Origin: an uncultured Bacilli bacterium
GTDB taxonomy: Bacteria; Bacillota_I; Bacilli_A; RF39; UBA660
Direction: 5' to 3'
Assembly (NCBI GenBank): GCA_934177995.1
Contig: CAKPPW010000014.1
Location: forward strand, 1 to 34,658
DNA length: 34,658 nt
In this document: positions 1 to 8,154 of the stretch, in pieces
How the letters are laid out: every line of letters starts with the position of its first letter
How positions within the stretch are numbered: position 1 is the stretch's first letter
Made by a program: the position numbers and the translations under genes
Notes under the pieces: model-generated
The model's database searches: none
Told to the model about the DNA's origin: nothing
What the model saw: the letters and a program-made list of their open reading frames with translations, nothing else

Positions 1-60
1 ATCTTCTAAATTTACTATTTCACAAGAATATTGTCTTCTTGGTCTTTTTGTCATTGTCAT
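1..60 (-). CDS. 5' end of an unidentified protein gene, cut by the window edge
   Basis: An ATG on the minus strand at 60 opens a frame that runs off the left edge. The first residues read MTMTKRPRRQYSC, basic at the start. An AAGGAAAG ribosome site lies about 12 bases upstream and a good promoter lies at 96-124, so this is a real gene start. A second in-frame ATG is at 54. Twenty residues are too few to name a family. It lies downstream of clpB but has its own promoter after the clpB terminator, so it is a separate transcription unit. Confidence 0.6.
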   Translation of the reverse strand, partial: MTMTKRPRRQYSCEIVNLED

Positions 61-95
61 ATTTATCACTTACTTTCCTTATGCTTCCTATATTA

Positions 96-124
96 ATTAT
101 ACCATTATTTCATAAAAAAAGTAA
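96..124 (-). promoter_or_regulatory. Promoter of the partial gene at 1-60
   Basis: On the minus strand, TTACTT (119-124) and TATAAT (96-101) are separated by 17 bases. The -10 is preceded by TGG, giving an extended -10 element. Transcription would start near position 89. Confidence 0.6.
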
Positions 125-189
125 GGTTTGTAAGCTTTAAATTTGGAAACATAAAGCAATCTTACGTATTTATTGTACAATACTTTTCT

Positions 190-234
190 TAAAATTAAAA
201 GACTATTAACAAAAAAATTATTTGTCAACAGTCT
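190..234 (-). terminator. Terminator downstream of clpB
   Basis: After the clpB stop, the minus strand forms a 14-pair stem (200-213 with 221-234) that includes two G-U pairs. The G-U pairs mean the hairpin works better in the minus-strand RNA. It is followed by a T-rich stretch at 190-199. A second small inverted repeat (237-242 with 253-258) abuts the stop codon. Confidence 0.7.
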
Positions 235-257
235 GAGAACTGGTTTAATAATCAGTT

Positions 258-2369
258 CTATTTTATGTCTACTTTAGAAATAACCAAGTTGTTACCTTCT
301 ACATCAAATGTAACGGTGGCATTAAATGGTATAGTACCTTTTATTAATTCATGAGCTAATAAACTTTCTATTGTTTTACTAACTTCTCGTTTTAAAGGTC
401 TTGCTCCATAGTTAATATCATATCCAGCATCTACTAAATAGTCTTTAGCCTTATCTGTTAAAGATAATTTAATTTGGTCATTACTTAATCGTTTTTCTAT
501 ATCATGAATAATCTTATCAAGAATTTGATATATTACTTCTTTAGTTAATGGTTTAAAGATAATTACTTCATCAATTCGGTTAATAAACTCTGGTCTAAAA
601 TGACTTCTTAATTCACCTTCTACTTTACTAGTATCACCATCTAGGATGTATTCACTACCAAGATTAGATGTCATTATAATAATAGTATTTTTAAAATCTA
701 CCGTACGTCCATTAGAATCAGTTATTCTACCATCATCTAAGATTTGTAGTAATAAGTTTAATACTTCCGGATGAGCTTTTTCTATTTCATCAAATAGTAC
801 TATACTATAAGGATTACGTCTTACCGCTTCAGTAAGTTGACCTCCTTCTTCATAACCAACATATCCTGGAGGAGAACCAATAAGTCTTGAGACACTGAAC
901 TTTTCCATATATTCACTCATATCAATACGAACCATATGTTTTTCATCATCAAATAACTCATTAGCAAGAGTTCTAGCTACTTCTGTTTTACCAACTCCAG
1001 TAGGTCCTAAGAAAATGAATGAACCAATTGGTCTATTAGGATCTTTAATACCACTTCTTGATTTAATAATAGCTTCACTCACTAGATGCAAGGCTTCATC
1101 TTGACCCATTACTCTATGTTTCATTGCTTGTTCTAGATTTAATAGTTTTTCTTTTTCACTACTTACTAGTTTACTTAGTGGTATATTAGTCCATTTAGAA
1201 ATGATAGCAGCAATATCTTCTTCATCTACATGATCACTTAATAATTTTTTAGTATCCCTACTTTTTAACTCTTCTAGTTCTTTTTCAAGTCTAGGTAAGG
1301 TACCATGTCTTAATCTAGCAGCAGTTTCTAAATCATATTTATTTTCTGCTTGTTCTAAATCAAATCTTGCTTTTTCTATCTCTTTCTTTTTATTTTGTAT
1401 CTTAGTATAAAGGCCTTTCTCTTCTTCCCAAGCTGATTTAAAATCTTTCTCTTGTTTCTTTAAATCTACTAATTCTTTATCTATTTCATCTTTACGATTC
1501 ATTGATAACTGGTCTTTTTCTTTTTTTATCGCTTGACGTTCTATTTCTAGACTCATTATTTTTCTAGTTAAAGAGTCAAGTGCATTAGGAACTGAATCCA
1601 TCTGAACTCTAATTGTTGCACAAGCTTCATCTATTAAGTCAATAGCTTTATCAGGTAAAAATCTATCTGTTATATATCTATCTGATAAGGTTGCTGCAGC
1701 AACAAGTGCCTTATCTTGAATAGTAACTCCATGATGAATTTCAAATCTTTCTTTAAGTCCTCTTAAGATAGTAATAGTATCCATTACTGTTGGTTCACTT
1801 ACTTTAATCTTTTGGAAACGTCTTTCTAAGGCACCATCTTTTTCGATATATTTACGATATTCATTCAAAGTAGTAGCACCAATTACATGAATTTCACCAC
1901 GAGCTAGCATTGGCTTTAAGATATTAGATGTATCCATAGCACCTTCCATATTACCAGTACCAACTATAGTATGAATCTCATCAATAAACATTATGATAGA
2001 GCCTTCACTTTTCTTTATTTCGTTTAAGACATTTTTTAGTCTTTCCTCAAACTCTCCACGGTACTTAGCACCAGCTACTAGAGAAGCCATATCTAGTTCC
2101 CAAATAGTTTTATTTTTTAAGCTTGCAGGAACATCTCCCTTTACTATTCTTAGAGCAAGCCCTTCGACAATAGCAGTTTTACCAACACCTGGTTCACCTA
2201 TTAATACGGGGTTATTTTTTGTTTTACGTGACAAAACCCTTGTAATACTTCTAATTTCTTCATCACGACCAATAACTGGATCTATCTTACCAGCAAGGAC
2301 TGCTTCATTTATATTACGACCATATTTTTCTAATACTTTTTCTTTTTCTTGATTTTGTTCTTGATACAT
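258..2369 (-). CDS. clpB: ClpB-type AAA+ disaggregase lacking the N-terminal domain
   Basis: This 703-residue protein is an AAA+ unfoldase that, with DnaK, is expected to extract and refold aggregated proteins in the cytoplasm. The first Walker A is GEPGVGKT (about residues 58-65), followed by Walker B FIDEIH and then a long charged coiled coil of roughly 120 residues, the ClpB M-domain. The second Walker A is GPTGVGKT (about 455), followed by the SPPGYVGYEEGG pore segment and Walker B LFDEIEKAHP. The ClpC-type short insert and ClpP-binding loop are not apparent. The usual Clp-N repeat domain of about 150 residues is absent. The start is the ATG at 2369, preceded by AGGGGA. A frame-open start at 2423 lies upstream of the promoter -10 and cannot be used. 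Control by HrcA through a CIRCE element is likely. Confidence 0.95.
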   Translation of the reverse strand: MYQEQNQEKEKVLEKYGRNINEAVLAGKIDPVIGRDEEIRSITRVLSRKTKNNPVLIGEPGVGKTAIVEGLALRIVKGDVPASLKNKTIWELDMASLVAGAKYRGEFEERLKNVLNEIKKSEGSIIMFIDEIHTIVGTGNMEGAMDTSNILKPMLARGEIHVIGATTLNEYRKYIEKDGALERRFQKIKVSEPTVMDTITILRGLKERFEIHHGVTIQDKALVAAATLSDRYITDRFLPDKAIDLIDEACATIRVQMDSVPNALDSLTRKIMSLEIERQAIKKEKDQLSMNRKDEIDKELVDLKKQEKDFKSAWEEEKGLYTKIQNKKKEIEKARFDLEQAENKYDLETAARLRHGTLPRLEKELEELKSRDTKKLLSDHVDEEDIAAIISKWTNIPLSKLVSSEKEKLLNLEQAMKHRVMGQDEALHLVSEAIIKSRSGIKDPNRPIGSFIFLGPTGVGKTEVARTLANELFDDEKHMVRIDMSEYMEKFSVSRLIGSPPGYVGYEEGGQLTEAVRRNPYSIVLFDEIEKAHPEVLNLLLQILDDGRITDSNGRTVDFKNTIIIMTSNLGSEYILDGDTSKVEGELRSHFRPEFINRIDEVIIFKPLTKEVIYQILDKIIHDIEKRLSNDQIKLSLTDKAKDYLVDAGYDINYGARPLKREVSKTIESLLAHELIKGTIPFNATVTFDVEGNNLVISKVDIK

Positions 2370-2394
2370 ATATATCCCCTCACTTTCAAGACAT

Positions 2395-2423
2395 ATTATA
2401 TAGCAAAAATTAGCACTTGTCAA
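2395..2423 (-). promoter_or_regulatory. Consensus sigma-A promoter of clpB
   Basis: TTGACA (2418-2423) and TATAAT (2395-2400) on the minus strand are both perfect and separated by 17 bases. The -35 hexamer lies in the spacer and one arm of the CIRCE operator, so HrcA bound there would block RNA polymerase. Confidence 0.9.
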
Positions 2424-2436
2424 TAGTGAGTGCTAA
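2410..2436. promoter_or_regulatory. CIRCE operator (HrcA binding site)
   Basis: TTAGCACTT, a 9-base spacer and GAGTGCTAA match the CIRCE consensus TTAGCACTC-N9-GAGTGCTAA at 17 of 18 arm positions. CIRCE is the HrcA repressor site of class I heat-shock genes. Here it overlaps the clpB -35 element and also the stop codon (2433-2435) of the upstream gene. Confidence 0.93.
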
Positions 2437-4322
2437 TTTATTGTAAATGGATTTATAGAACTACCATCACCTTTAGAAATAGTTATATCTTGTTTTAAAT
2501 TAATAACCGGTCTGATACCAGCCGTTCCTGATGTACCATACCATGGATGTAAACCACCTATACTCATTACAGTAAAAATTCGTGCCTCTGTTCTATTACT
2601 ATCAAAATGAGCAGGTGAAAACGTCCAATAATATTTTCCGTTATATAGGTAATAATTAGTATTTGATGAATATGTCTCATGATAAAAAGATCTGCTACCA
2701 GCAAGGGCTACTTCATCTGCTAATATTAATCCTACTGGATAGTTAAGTTTAGCACTATCACTTGACACTTTAAATTTATCATTCTCTTTGCTACATTTTA
2801 AACTTGGTATTTTGCTATTATGCAAACGGGAATATGAACCATAACTACTACTTTGTGATATGATATAACCAGAACTAGCATTATCTAGCGTTCTATCATT
2901 ACAGAAAGCTGTATCTGCTAAATATGAAGTATAGTTTGTAAGATTACTTTGATACCAACTATCTAGTTTTGTTTTTATTGGTGAATCTGTTGTATTGGTC
3001 TGGGCTTCTACTAAACTATTAGAACTATAGGAAATTGGTTGTACTTTCATTTGTGTAGTACTAACATATCCAATCACTTTATAAACTACATTGCAGCCAG
3101 TGGTTAAACAACTATATAACTGAGTATTTACTATCTCATCATGGTTATCAGCCCACGTCAATTGTTTTATATCTCCTGTTAGGGTGAATTTTTTGGTTGA
3201 GTCATCAAAAGTATATCCTGTTCCATAATCATACTGTTTTGTACTAGTAAACCAACCATAGCTCGTAGTTCCATTATTTTCATGAAGAGAAAAGTTTTCA
3301 TTATATTTATATCCGACATAAGTTGGATCCCAGTACTTATCATTAAATTTAGAAGTACCTATCATTGTATTATCTCCTGTATCTGAAGTGCTTTTACCAG
3401 AATAAATCATTCTGACACTTCCATCTCCATTTCGACGGATGATTCTCCAGATGAATCCGGCAAAGGATACATAATTATTTTTAACCGCTCCTCTATAATA
3501 ATAACTTTCCCCATCATCATCTTCGGCCATGTAAAGTCCATCAGTCTCACTATCATTTGGTGCTATTTTATTAAAATCAGGTGTTCCTTTGGCTTTTATA
3601 GCAGTCTTTGCTGCATCAGTTGTTTCTTCATGATTATTCATTACTAACATACAATCTGATAAAGTAGTAAATCCATTATCTTTACAATATGTATCCTCTG
3701 CTTGTGCTACAGTATCACTTGTTTGTCCATAGACATTTACTCTTACTTTATAAGTTAATCCTCCATTATCATTCTGTGGATTATAATTCTCATCTACCCA
3801 GATTCTTAATCTATAATTAATTGTTGTCTCTCCCTGTTCTTTTAAATTACCTACATATAAACTCATCATATCCGCAGGTCGTCCTGTATAAACATTACCA
3901 GATGGCTCCTCATAGTATGTCCTTGGTGCCATCACTTCTGTTTCTTTACCAGTACTATCTACAGTAGTTAAATAATACTTAATATTATTACCACTAAAAG
4001 TATTATCAGTTTCTTCTTTAGCTGCTATTTCATAGTTGATATCGGTATTTCCAATGATAGATGACTTAACAGTAAAATCAAAATACTCTCCACTATTTTT
4101 TCTAGTTTTACCAGTATTATCTGTTGTAGGCAAAGCATTATTTATTGATATAGTATTATTACTTTCAGTATAAAGCATGGTTATTGCACCGGTTGTAATT
4201 GTATTTTCTTTCTTACCTATTCCACTATAGATAAAGGCTGAATAACTGATTCCTATTACAACTATTAATAAAAATATTGATGTTGCTACCGTTAATATAT
4301 TTTTTAGCTTTCCCTTATTCAT
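2433..4322 (-). CDS. Large TasA/camelysin-like secreted surface protein
   Basis: This 629-residue protein has a basic N-terminus and one hydrophobic segment (about residues 10-31) leading into SYSAFIYSGIG...TITTGAI. That pattern is typical of TasA/camelysin-type matrix and surface proteins. A beta-rich region to about residue 200 is followed by a linker with cysteines. The C-terminal half contains FAGFIWRIIRRNGDG, WTFSPAHF and TAGIRPVINL, the signature of the large repeated surface-protein family (DUF6273-like) common in gut Firmicutes. An AGAGGTGG ribosome site precedes the ATG at 4322. No LPXTG motif or C-terminal membrane anchor is present, so attachment would be by the N-terminal segment or release after signal cleavage. 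The domain naming is inferred from motifs; the substrate or binding partner is unknown. Confidence 0.8.
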   Translation of the reverse strand: MNKGKLKNILTVATSIFLLIVVIGISYSAFIYSGIGKKENTITTGAITMLYTESNNTISINNALPTTDNTGKTRKNSGEYFDFTVKSSIIGNTDINYEIAAKEETDNTFSGNNIKYYLTTVDSTGKETEVMAPRTYYEEPSGNVYTGRPADMMSLYVGNLKEQGETTINYRLRIWVDENYNPQNDNGGLTYKVRVNVYGQTSDTVAQAEDTYCKDNGFTTLSDCMLVMNNHEETTDAAKTAIKAKGTPDFNKIAPNDSETDGLYMAEDDDGESYYYRGAVKNNYVSFAGFIWRIIRRNGDGSVRMIYSGKSTSDTGDNTMIGTSKFNDKYWDPTYVGYKYNENFSLHENNGTTSYGWFTSTKQYDYGTGYTFDDSTKKFTLTGDIKQLTWADNHDEIVNTQLYSCLTTGCNVVYKVIGYVSTTQMKVQPISYSSNSLVEAQTNTTDSPIKTKLDSWYQSNLTNYTSYLADTAFCNDRTLDNASSGYIISQSSSYGSYSRLHNSKIPSLKCSKENDKFKVSSDSAKLNYPVGLILADEVALAGSRSFYHETYSSNTNYYLYNGKYYWTFSPAHFDSNRTEARIFTVMSIGGLHPWYGTSGTAGIRPVINLKQDITISKGDGSSINPFTIN

Positions 4323-4357
4323 CTTCTACCACCTCTTTTATTTTAGTATTACTCAAA

Positions 4358-4386
4358 ATGATAGATTCATACCTTTTTATCGTTAA
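4358..4386 (-). promoter_or_regulatory. Probable promoter of the TasA-like gene
   Basis: TTAACG (4381-4386), a 17-base spacer and TATCAT (4358-4363) on the minus strand, about 36 bases before the start codon. Match to consensus is moderate. The rest of 4387-4535 shows no gene and no clear element. Confidence 0.45.
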
Positions 4387-4535
4387 TTTATTACTTTGAC
4401 AGTTTGATATTACTGCTCTCATCACTGTCTCACACCTTCCATTCTTTATTTTATAAATATCATTATTCTTGACATTTTAATCATATCATAAAAATTGTAT
4501 TTAGACATTTGGCTATATAACCATTTTTGGAGCAT

Positions 4536-4573
4536 AGCAAAAAAGATAGGACTAGTCTCATAGCTCTATCTTT
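4536..4573 (-). terminator. Terminator of the small transcription unit at 4536-4736
   Basis: Minus-strand stem AAAGATAG (4566-4573) with CTATCTTT (4542-4549), a 16-base loop that can pair further, then a run of T residues. A clear rho-independent terminator. Confidence 0.75.
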
Positions 4574-4603
4574 ATTACTACACAATAAAAGAAAGTAGTT
4601 TTG

Positions 4604-4654
4604 TTACTTAATACCCCCCCCCATGTTAACTAGATGTAAACTTATATTATTCAT
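4604..4654 (-). CDS. Possible 16-residue peptide with a G9 tract
   Basis: AGAGGTGA followed by 7 bases and ATG is a strong translation start. The peptide begins MNNISLHLVNM and ends GGGIK. The glycines come from nine consecutive G residues (4614-4622 on the plus strand, as C). Adding one base to the tract would extend the frame by about 16 codons into the terminator stem. I recognise no family. Translation is unproven. Confidence 0.3.
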   Translation of the reverse strand: MNNISLHLVNMGGGIK

Positions 4655-4699
4655 GAGTGGGTCACCTCTACTTTCTTATTTTTCTTTTTATTTGCAAAT

Positions 4700-4837
4700 T
4701 AAAATGTACACTTTTTACCATTTCCTTAGCTTCTACACCTATATCATATCAAATATAATAAGGTTAATCAATAGTTTATCAAACATATTTTTTTACATTT
4801 TATTTTGCAACTTTAAGTATAGTATTTGTACATTTTA
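4700..4837. repeat. 11-base inverted repeats flanking the small-unit promoter
   Basis: TAAAATGTACA at 4700-4710 and its exact complement at 4827-4837 face each other about 117 bases apart, with the promoter at 4743-4771 between them. They could be ends of a decayed insertion element or an operator pair. No transposase is present. Confidence 0.4.
4743..4771 (-). promoter_or_regulatory. Promoter of the small transcription unit
   Basis: TTGATT (4766-4771), 17 bases, TATGAT (4743-4748) on the minus strand. It lies in the gap after the S41 protease gene and drives the candidate RNA at 4536-4736. Confidence 0.6.
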
Positions 4838-4853
4838 GAGTGTCAATCAACAA

Positions 4854-6098
4854 CTATTTACTAGCTAATTCTATAGCAGCTTTTAACTGATTATCATTAT
4901 CTTCTGTTAAAGTTTCATTTTCTTTTAACTCTAGTTTAACTTCTTTAGTAGGAGTTACACCTTTTTCATTAATCCAATTGCCCTTAGGAGTTAACCATTT
5001 TTGAACTGTATACTTAATTGTATCACCATTATTTAAATCACCTGTTTTTTGTACTGTACCTTTTCCATAAGAATTAACACCAACTATTTCGGCATTATAT
5101 GTCTCTTTAAAGGCACTAGCTAATATTTCACTAGCAGATGCACTATTTTCATTTATTAAAACTACTACTGGATAATTATAAGTAGCTTTACTACTAGTAC
5201 CATAAACTTTTTCTTTATTATTCTTAGTTTGCAACTGATAAATAACATCTTTCTTCGTCATGAATAATGATAATATTTCAGTCACTTGGGTTAAATATCC
5301 ACCTGGGTTATCTCTAACATCTATAACTAACTTATCAATATTTTTTTTCTTTAAAGATGTTAGTTCTTTCTTTACTTGTTTAGTAATATTATTAGAAAAC
5401 ATTTCTATTTTTAAATACCCTATCTTCTTACCATTTTCTTCATAAACTTTACTACTAGTATAAGGCATATCAACTGTTGTTCTAGTAACTTTCATAGTCT
5501 TTTCTTGATTATCCCTAGTAATAGTTATTTCTACTTCTTTATTCTTAGCATTTTTGATAAGACTTACTACATCTGATAAGCTTTTGCCTTCTACGCTTTC
5601 ACCATTTACTTTAGTTATATAATCTCCTACTTTTAAACCAGCTTTTTTAGCAGGAGTATCAGTAAATACTTTAGTGATTTTTACTTTACTATTATCAAAA
5701 GTAACTTCAATACCAATTCCTTCATAATTACCTTCTAGAGTTTGATTAAAGTTGGTACTACTAGTTCCATCAAAATAAGTAGCATAAGGATCATCTAAAT
5801 AATTAATCATCCCTTTTATTCCAGCATCTATTAATTCTTCTTTGTTAACTTTATCATAGTAATTATTTACTATATCATTATAAGTATCAACAAATTCTTT
5901 TAACTCACTAGGAACAGAACTACTAGTAGTTTCTTTCTTAGTGAAACTAACAACATTTCCTATTAAGAAACCAAAAAGAATTGCTATTATCATAATGATA
6001 ACCATTTCTGGATAACTAAATCCTTCTTTCTTAATAGTAACTATCTCTTTTGTTGTATCTATATTTTCATCTTCCATTATTTTTTCTTTTTTCTTCAT
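4854..6098 (-). CDS. S41 family C-terminal processing protease (CtpA/CtpB type)
   Basis: A 414-residue membrane-anchored serine protease that acts outside the membrane on C-termini of exported proteins. A cytoplasmic N-terminus of about 30 residues is followed by one membrane segment (MVIIMIIAILFGFLIGNVV). A PDZ domain (about 107-195, with GIGIEV and AGLKVGDYITKVNG) binds substrate tails. The S41 core has VIDVRDNPGG, the nucleophile segment NENSASASEIL near residue 320 and the general-base lysine in SYGKGTVQ near 344. It is shorter than Bacillus CtpA, with no peptidoglycan-binding domain at the end. AGGTGA six bases before the ATG at 6098 supports this start over the in-frame ATG at residue 8. 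It has its own promoter. Confidence 0.95.
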   Translation of the reverse strand: MKKKEKIMEDENIDTTKEIVTIKKEGFSYPEMVIIMIIAILFGFLIGNVVSFTKKETTSSSVPSELKEFVDTYNDIVNNYYDKVNKEELIDAGIKGMINYLDDPYATYFDGTSSTNFNQTLEGNYEGIGIEVTFDNSKVKITKVFTDTPAKKAGLKVGDYITKVNGESVEGKSLSDVVSLIKNAKNKEVEITITRDNQEKTMKVTRTTVDMPYTSSKVYEENGKKIGYLKIEMFSNNITKQVKKELTSLKKKNIDKLVIDVRDNPGGYLTQVTEILSLFMTKKDVIYQLQTKNNKEKVYGTSSKATYNYPVVVLINENSASASEILASAFKETYNAEIVGVNSYGKGTVQKTGDLNNGDTIKYTVQKWLTPKGNWINEKGVTPTKEVKLELKENETLTEDNDNQLKAAIELASK

Positions 6099-6121
6099 CT
6101 ATTTCACCTACCGTCTATATA

Positions 6122-6150
6122 ATTGTACCATAGTTTTAATAATTTACTAA
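6122..6150 (-). promoter_or_regulatory. Extended -10 promoter of the S41 protease gene
   Basis: TGG-TACAAT (6122-6130) on the minus strand with a weak TTAGTA 17 bases upstream (6145-6150). It sits just after the terminator of the upstream gene. Confidence 0.5.
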
Positions 6151-6151
6151 A

Positions 6152-6178
6152 GAAAAAAGCCTTTTAGATAAAGACTTT
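6152..6178 (-). terminator. Terminator after the thioredoxin-like gene
   Basis: Nine-pair minus-strand stem (AAAGTCTTT with AAAGGCTTT, one U-G pair), 5-base loop, then T residues. It ends the asnS/thioredoxin-like unit. Confidence 0.75.
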
Positions 6179-6183
6179 ACATA

Positions 6184-6675
6184 TTATTTATTAAGGTAAT
6201 CCTCTATTTCATTTTCATCAGTTATAGTATCAACTACTTCTTTATTTTTAAAATGAACTAGTGTAGGATTTTTTACTTTCAAGTTTTCAATACTACTAGT
6301 ATCAACATCACCATCTGTTATATATTTTTTATTCATACCATCACTTAAATCTACACTATATAGTTTTATATCTTTTTTATCTGATTGATAAGTAGAAATT
6401 GTTTTAGAAAGTTCAGTATCAGTACTATCATAATATACTACATAATACTCTTCTTGGTCCATTGTAAATGATTCTCCAGCTAATATTTTTTCATATTGAA
6501 TACTTGATTCAGTCACTTCACTTTGTTTTCTTTTCTTAGTAACTTCTTTTGATAAAATTCTTGTAGTTAGAAAGTACATTAATCCAAATAGTAATGCTAC
6601 ACATATTAGAATAATTACTACTCTTTTACCTGTTCCTTTAAATTCACTGCTGTCACTATAATATCCTTTATTCAT
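6184..6675 (-). CDS. Membrane-anchored thioredoxin-fold-like protein without CXXC
   Basis: 163 residues with a short cytoplasmic N-terminus, one membrane segment (about residues 18-41) and an extracytoplasmic domain. The domain has the layout of small extracellular thioredoxin-like proteins of Firmicutes: YYVVYYDSTDTELSK where a redox enzyme would have a Cys-x-x-Cys turn, then NPTLVHFKNKEVVD resembling the cis-proline strand and final hairpin. No cysteine occurs at the active-site position, so redox activity is unlikely. AGGAGG precedes the ATG. The gene starts 9 bases after asnS and is probably co-transcribed with it. The fold assignment is inference from pattern, not from strong identity. 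Confidence 0.6.
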   Translation of the reverse strand: MNKGYYSDSSEFKGTGKRVVIILICVALLFGLMYFLTTRILSKEVTKKRKQSEVTESSIQYEKILAGESFTMDQEEYYVVYYDSTDTELSKTISTYQSDKKDIKLYSVDLSDGMNKKYITDGDVDTSSIENLKVKNPTLVHFKNKEVVDTITDENEIEDYLNK

Positions 6676-6684
6676 TTCATCCTC

Positions 6685-8061
6685 CTAAAATTCACAATTT
6701 CCTGGTGTTCTTGGGAATGGTATTACATCTCTTATATTTTCCATACCAGTTAGATAAATTAGTAATCTTTCAAAACCAAGTCCAAATCCTGAATGTTTTA
6801 CTCCACCGTACTGTCTAAGTTTTAAGTACCAGTCAAGTTCTTCTTCATCCATTTTTAAATTATCCATTCTATTTTTTAGAACAGTATATCTTTCTTCTCT
6901 TTGACTACCACCCATTAATTCTCCTGCTTGTGGAACTAAAAAGTCTACAGCTGCTACTGTTTCATTATCATCATTTAATCGCATATAGAAAGCTTTAATA
7001 TCTTTTGGCCAATCAGTAACAAATACTGGAGCTTTAAAATATTCTTCTGTTAGATATTTTTCATGTTCTTTAGCAAGGTCTTCTCCATACTCTGGTTTGT
7101 TTTCAAAGTCCTTACCACTTTCTTTAAGGATAGTAATTGCTTCTTTATGAGTAATTCTTTTTGGTTCAGCATTTAAGACTGTATTTAGTCTATCTATTAA
7201 TCCTTTATGAACAAAGTTATCAAAGAATTTAAGTTCAGAATATGCGTTTTCCATTACATATTTTATAATATAACGAAGCATATCTTCTTCTACATCCATT
7301 AATCTATCTAATTCACAGAAAGCCATTTCTGGTTCAATCATCCAAAATTCAGAAGCATGAGTTTTAGTATTAGAATTCTCTGCTCTAAATGTTGGTCCAA
7401 AGGTATAGATATTTTTAAAAGCTAGAGCAAATATTTCTCCTTGTAATTGACCTGATACGGTAAGAGCTGTTCTCTTTCCAAAGAAATCTTTACTATAATC
7501 TATTTCTTTACCTTTTAGATTCTCAAAGTCAAGGGTTGATACTTGAAACATTTCTCCTGCTCCTTCACAGTCACTTGCCGTAATTAATGGAGCATGCAAA
7601 TAAACGAATCCTTTATCCTGGAAATATTTATGAATGGCCATTGCTGCTACACTTCTTACTCTAAAAACAGCTTGAAAAGTATTAGTTCTAGGACGAAGAT
7701 AAGCTATTTCCCTTAAGAATTCCATAGAATGTCTTTTAGGTTGTAGTGGATAATCTTCTGGACAATCTCCTTCTAGTTTAATCTTACTAGCTTTAATTTC
7801 AAACTCTTGTCCTTCTTTTGGACTTTTAACAACTAGTCCTTTAACACTAATGGCACTACCTACTCTTAGTTTTTGAATCTCATCAAAGTTTTCTAGTTTC
7901 TTATCATATACTATTTGTACAGATTCAAATACAGTTCCATCAAAGAAGGTGATGAATCCAAATTCTTTTTGTTTACGATGGTTTCTAATCCAACCATTTA
8001 GTACTACTTCTTTATTTAAATACTCATTTACATCTTTATAAATATCACGTACGTCTATCAT
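6685..8061 (-). CDS. asnS: Asparaginyl-tRNA synthetase
   Basis: 458 residues, the usual length for bacterial AsnRS, which charges tRNA-Asn with asparagine in the cytoplasm. An N-terminal OB-fold anticodon-binding domain (about 1-110, with LNGWIRNHRKQKEFGFI) precedes the class II catalytic core. Motif 2 is seen around FRAENSNTKTH and motif 3 as GFGLGFERLLIYLTG; the C-terminus is VIPFPRTPGNCEF, typical of AsnRS. AGGAGG lies 8 bases before the ATG. A near-perfect promoter lies 24 bases upstream, leaving too short a leader for a T-box, so tRNA-sensing control is not seen here. Confidence 0.97.
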   Translation of the reverse strand: MIDVRDIYKDVNEYLNKEVVLNGWIRNHRKQKEFGFITFFDGTVFESVQIVYDKKLENFDEIQKLRVGSAISVKGLVVKSPKEGQEFEIKASKIKLEGDCPEDYPLQPKRHSMEFLREIAYLRPRTNTFQAVFRVRSVAAMAIHKYFQDKGFVYLHAPLITASDCEGAGEMFQVSTLDFENLKGKEIDYSKDFFGKRTALTVSGQLQGEIFALAFKNIYTFGPTFRAENSNTKTHASEFWMIEPEMAFCELDRLMDVEEDMLRYIIKYVMENAYSELKFFDNFVHKGLIDRLNTVLNAEPKRITHKEAITILKESGKDFENKPEYGEDLAKEHEKYLTEEYFKAPVFVTDWPKDIKAFYMRLNDDNETVAAVDFLVPQAGELMGGSQREERYTVLKNRMDNLKMDEEELDWYLKLRQYGGVKHSGFGLGFERLLIYLTGMENIRDVIPFPRTPGNCEF

Positions 8062-8084
8062 AGTAGTCCTCCTCTTCTTCTAAT

Positions 8085-8113
8085 ATTATAGAAAAAAAAG
8101 CTCTTAACGTCAA
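8085..8113 (-). promoter_or_regulatory. Promoter of asnS
   Basis: TTGACG (8108-8113), 17 bases, TATAAT (8085-8090) on the minus strand. The predicted start is near 8078, about 17 bases before the start codon. Confidence 0.85.
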
Positions 8114-8154
8114 TCAAATGACTAAATAAATATTAATGTAATTTATTTTTTATT

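Larger units (their letters stand above)
4536..4736 (-). ncRNA. Candidate short transcript with internal structure and two tiny ORFs
   Basis: A promoter at 4743-4771 and a terminator at 4536-4573 delimit a transcript of about 200 bases that contains no normal gene. It could encode a 17-codon ORF (4668-4721, rich in Lys/Arg) and then a 16-codon ORF with a good ribosome site. AAGAAAGTAG just before that site can pair with CTACTTTCTT downstream of the second ORF (10 pairs), so the ribosome site sits at the base of a large stem-loop. A run of nine G residues lies inside the second ORF. It may be a regulatory RNA, a tiny-peptide gene or a mobile-element remnant; the sequence does not decide. Confidence 0.45.

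Noticed and set aside
2370..2423. Longer clpB start at 2423
   Set aside because: It lies upstream of the -10 element and of the predicted transcript start, and has no ribosome site; the ATG at 2369 has AGGGGA.
4623..4838. Plus-strand ORF of 71 codons
   Set aside because: No ribosome site, low-complexity hydrophobic/aromatic content, and it is opposite a promoter, repeats and tiny ORFs on the minus strand.
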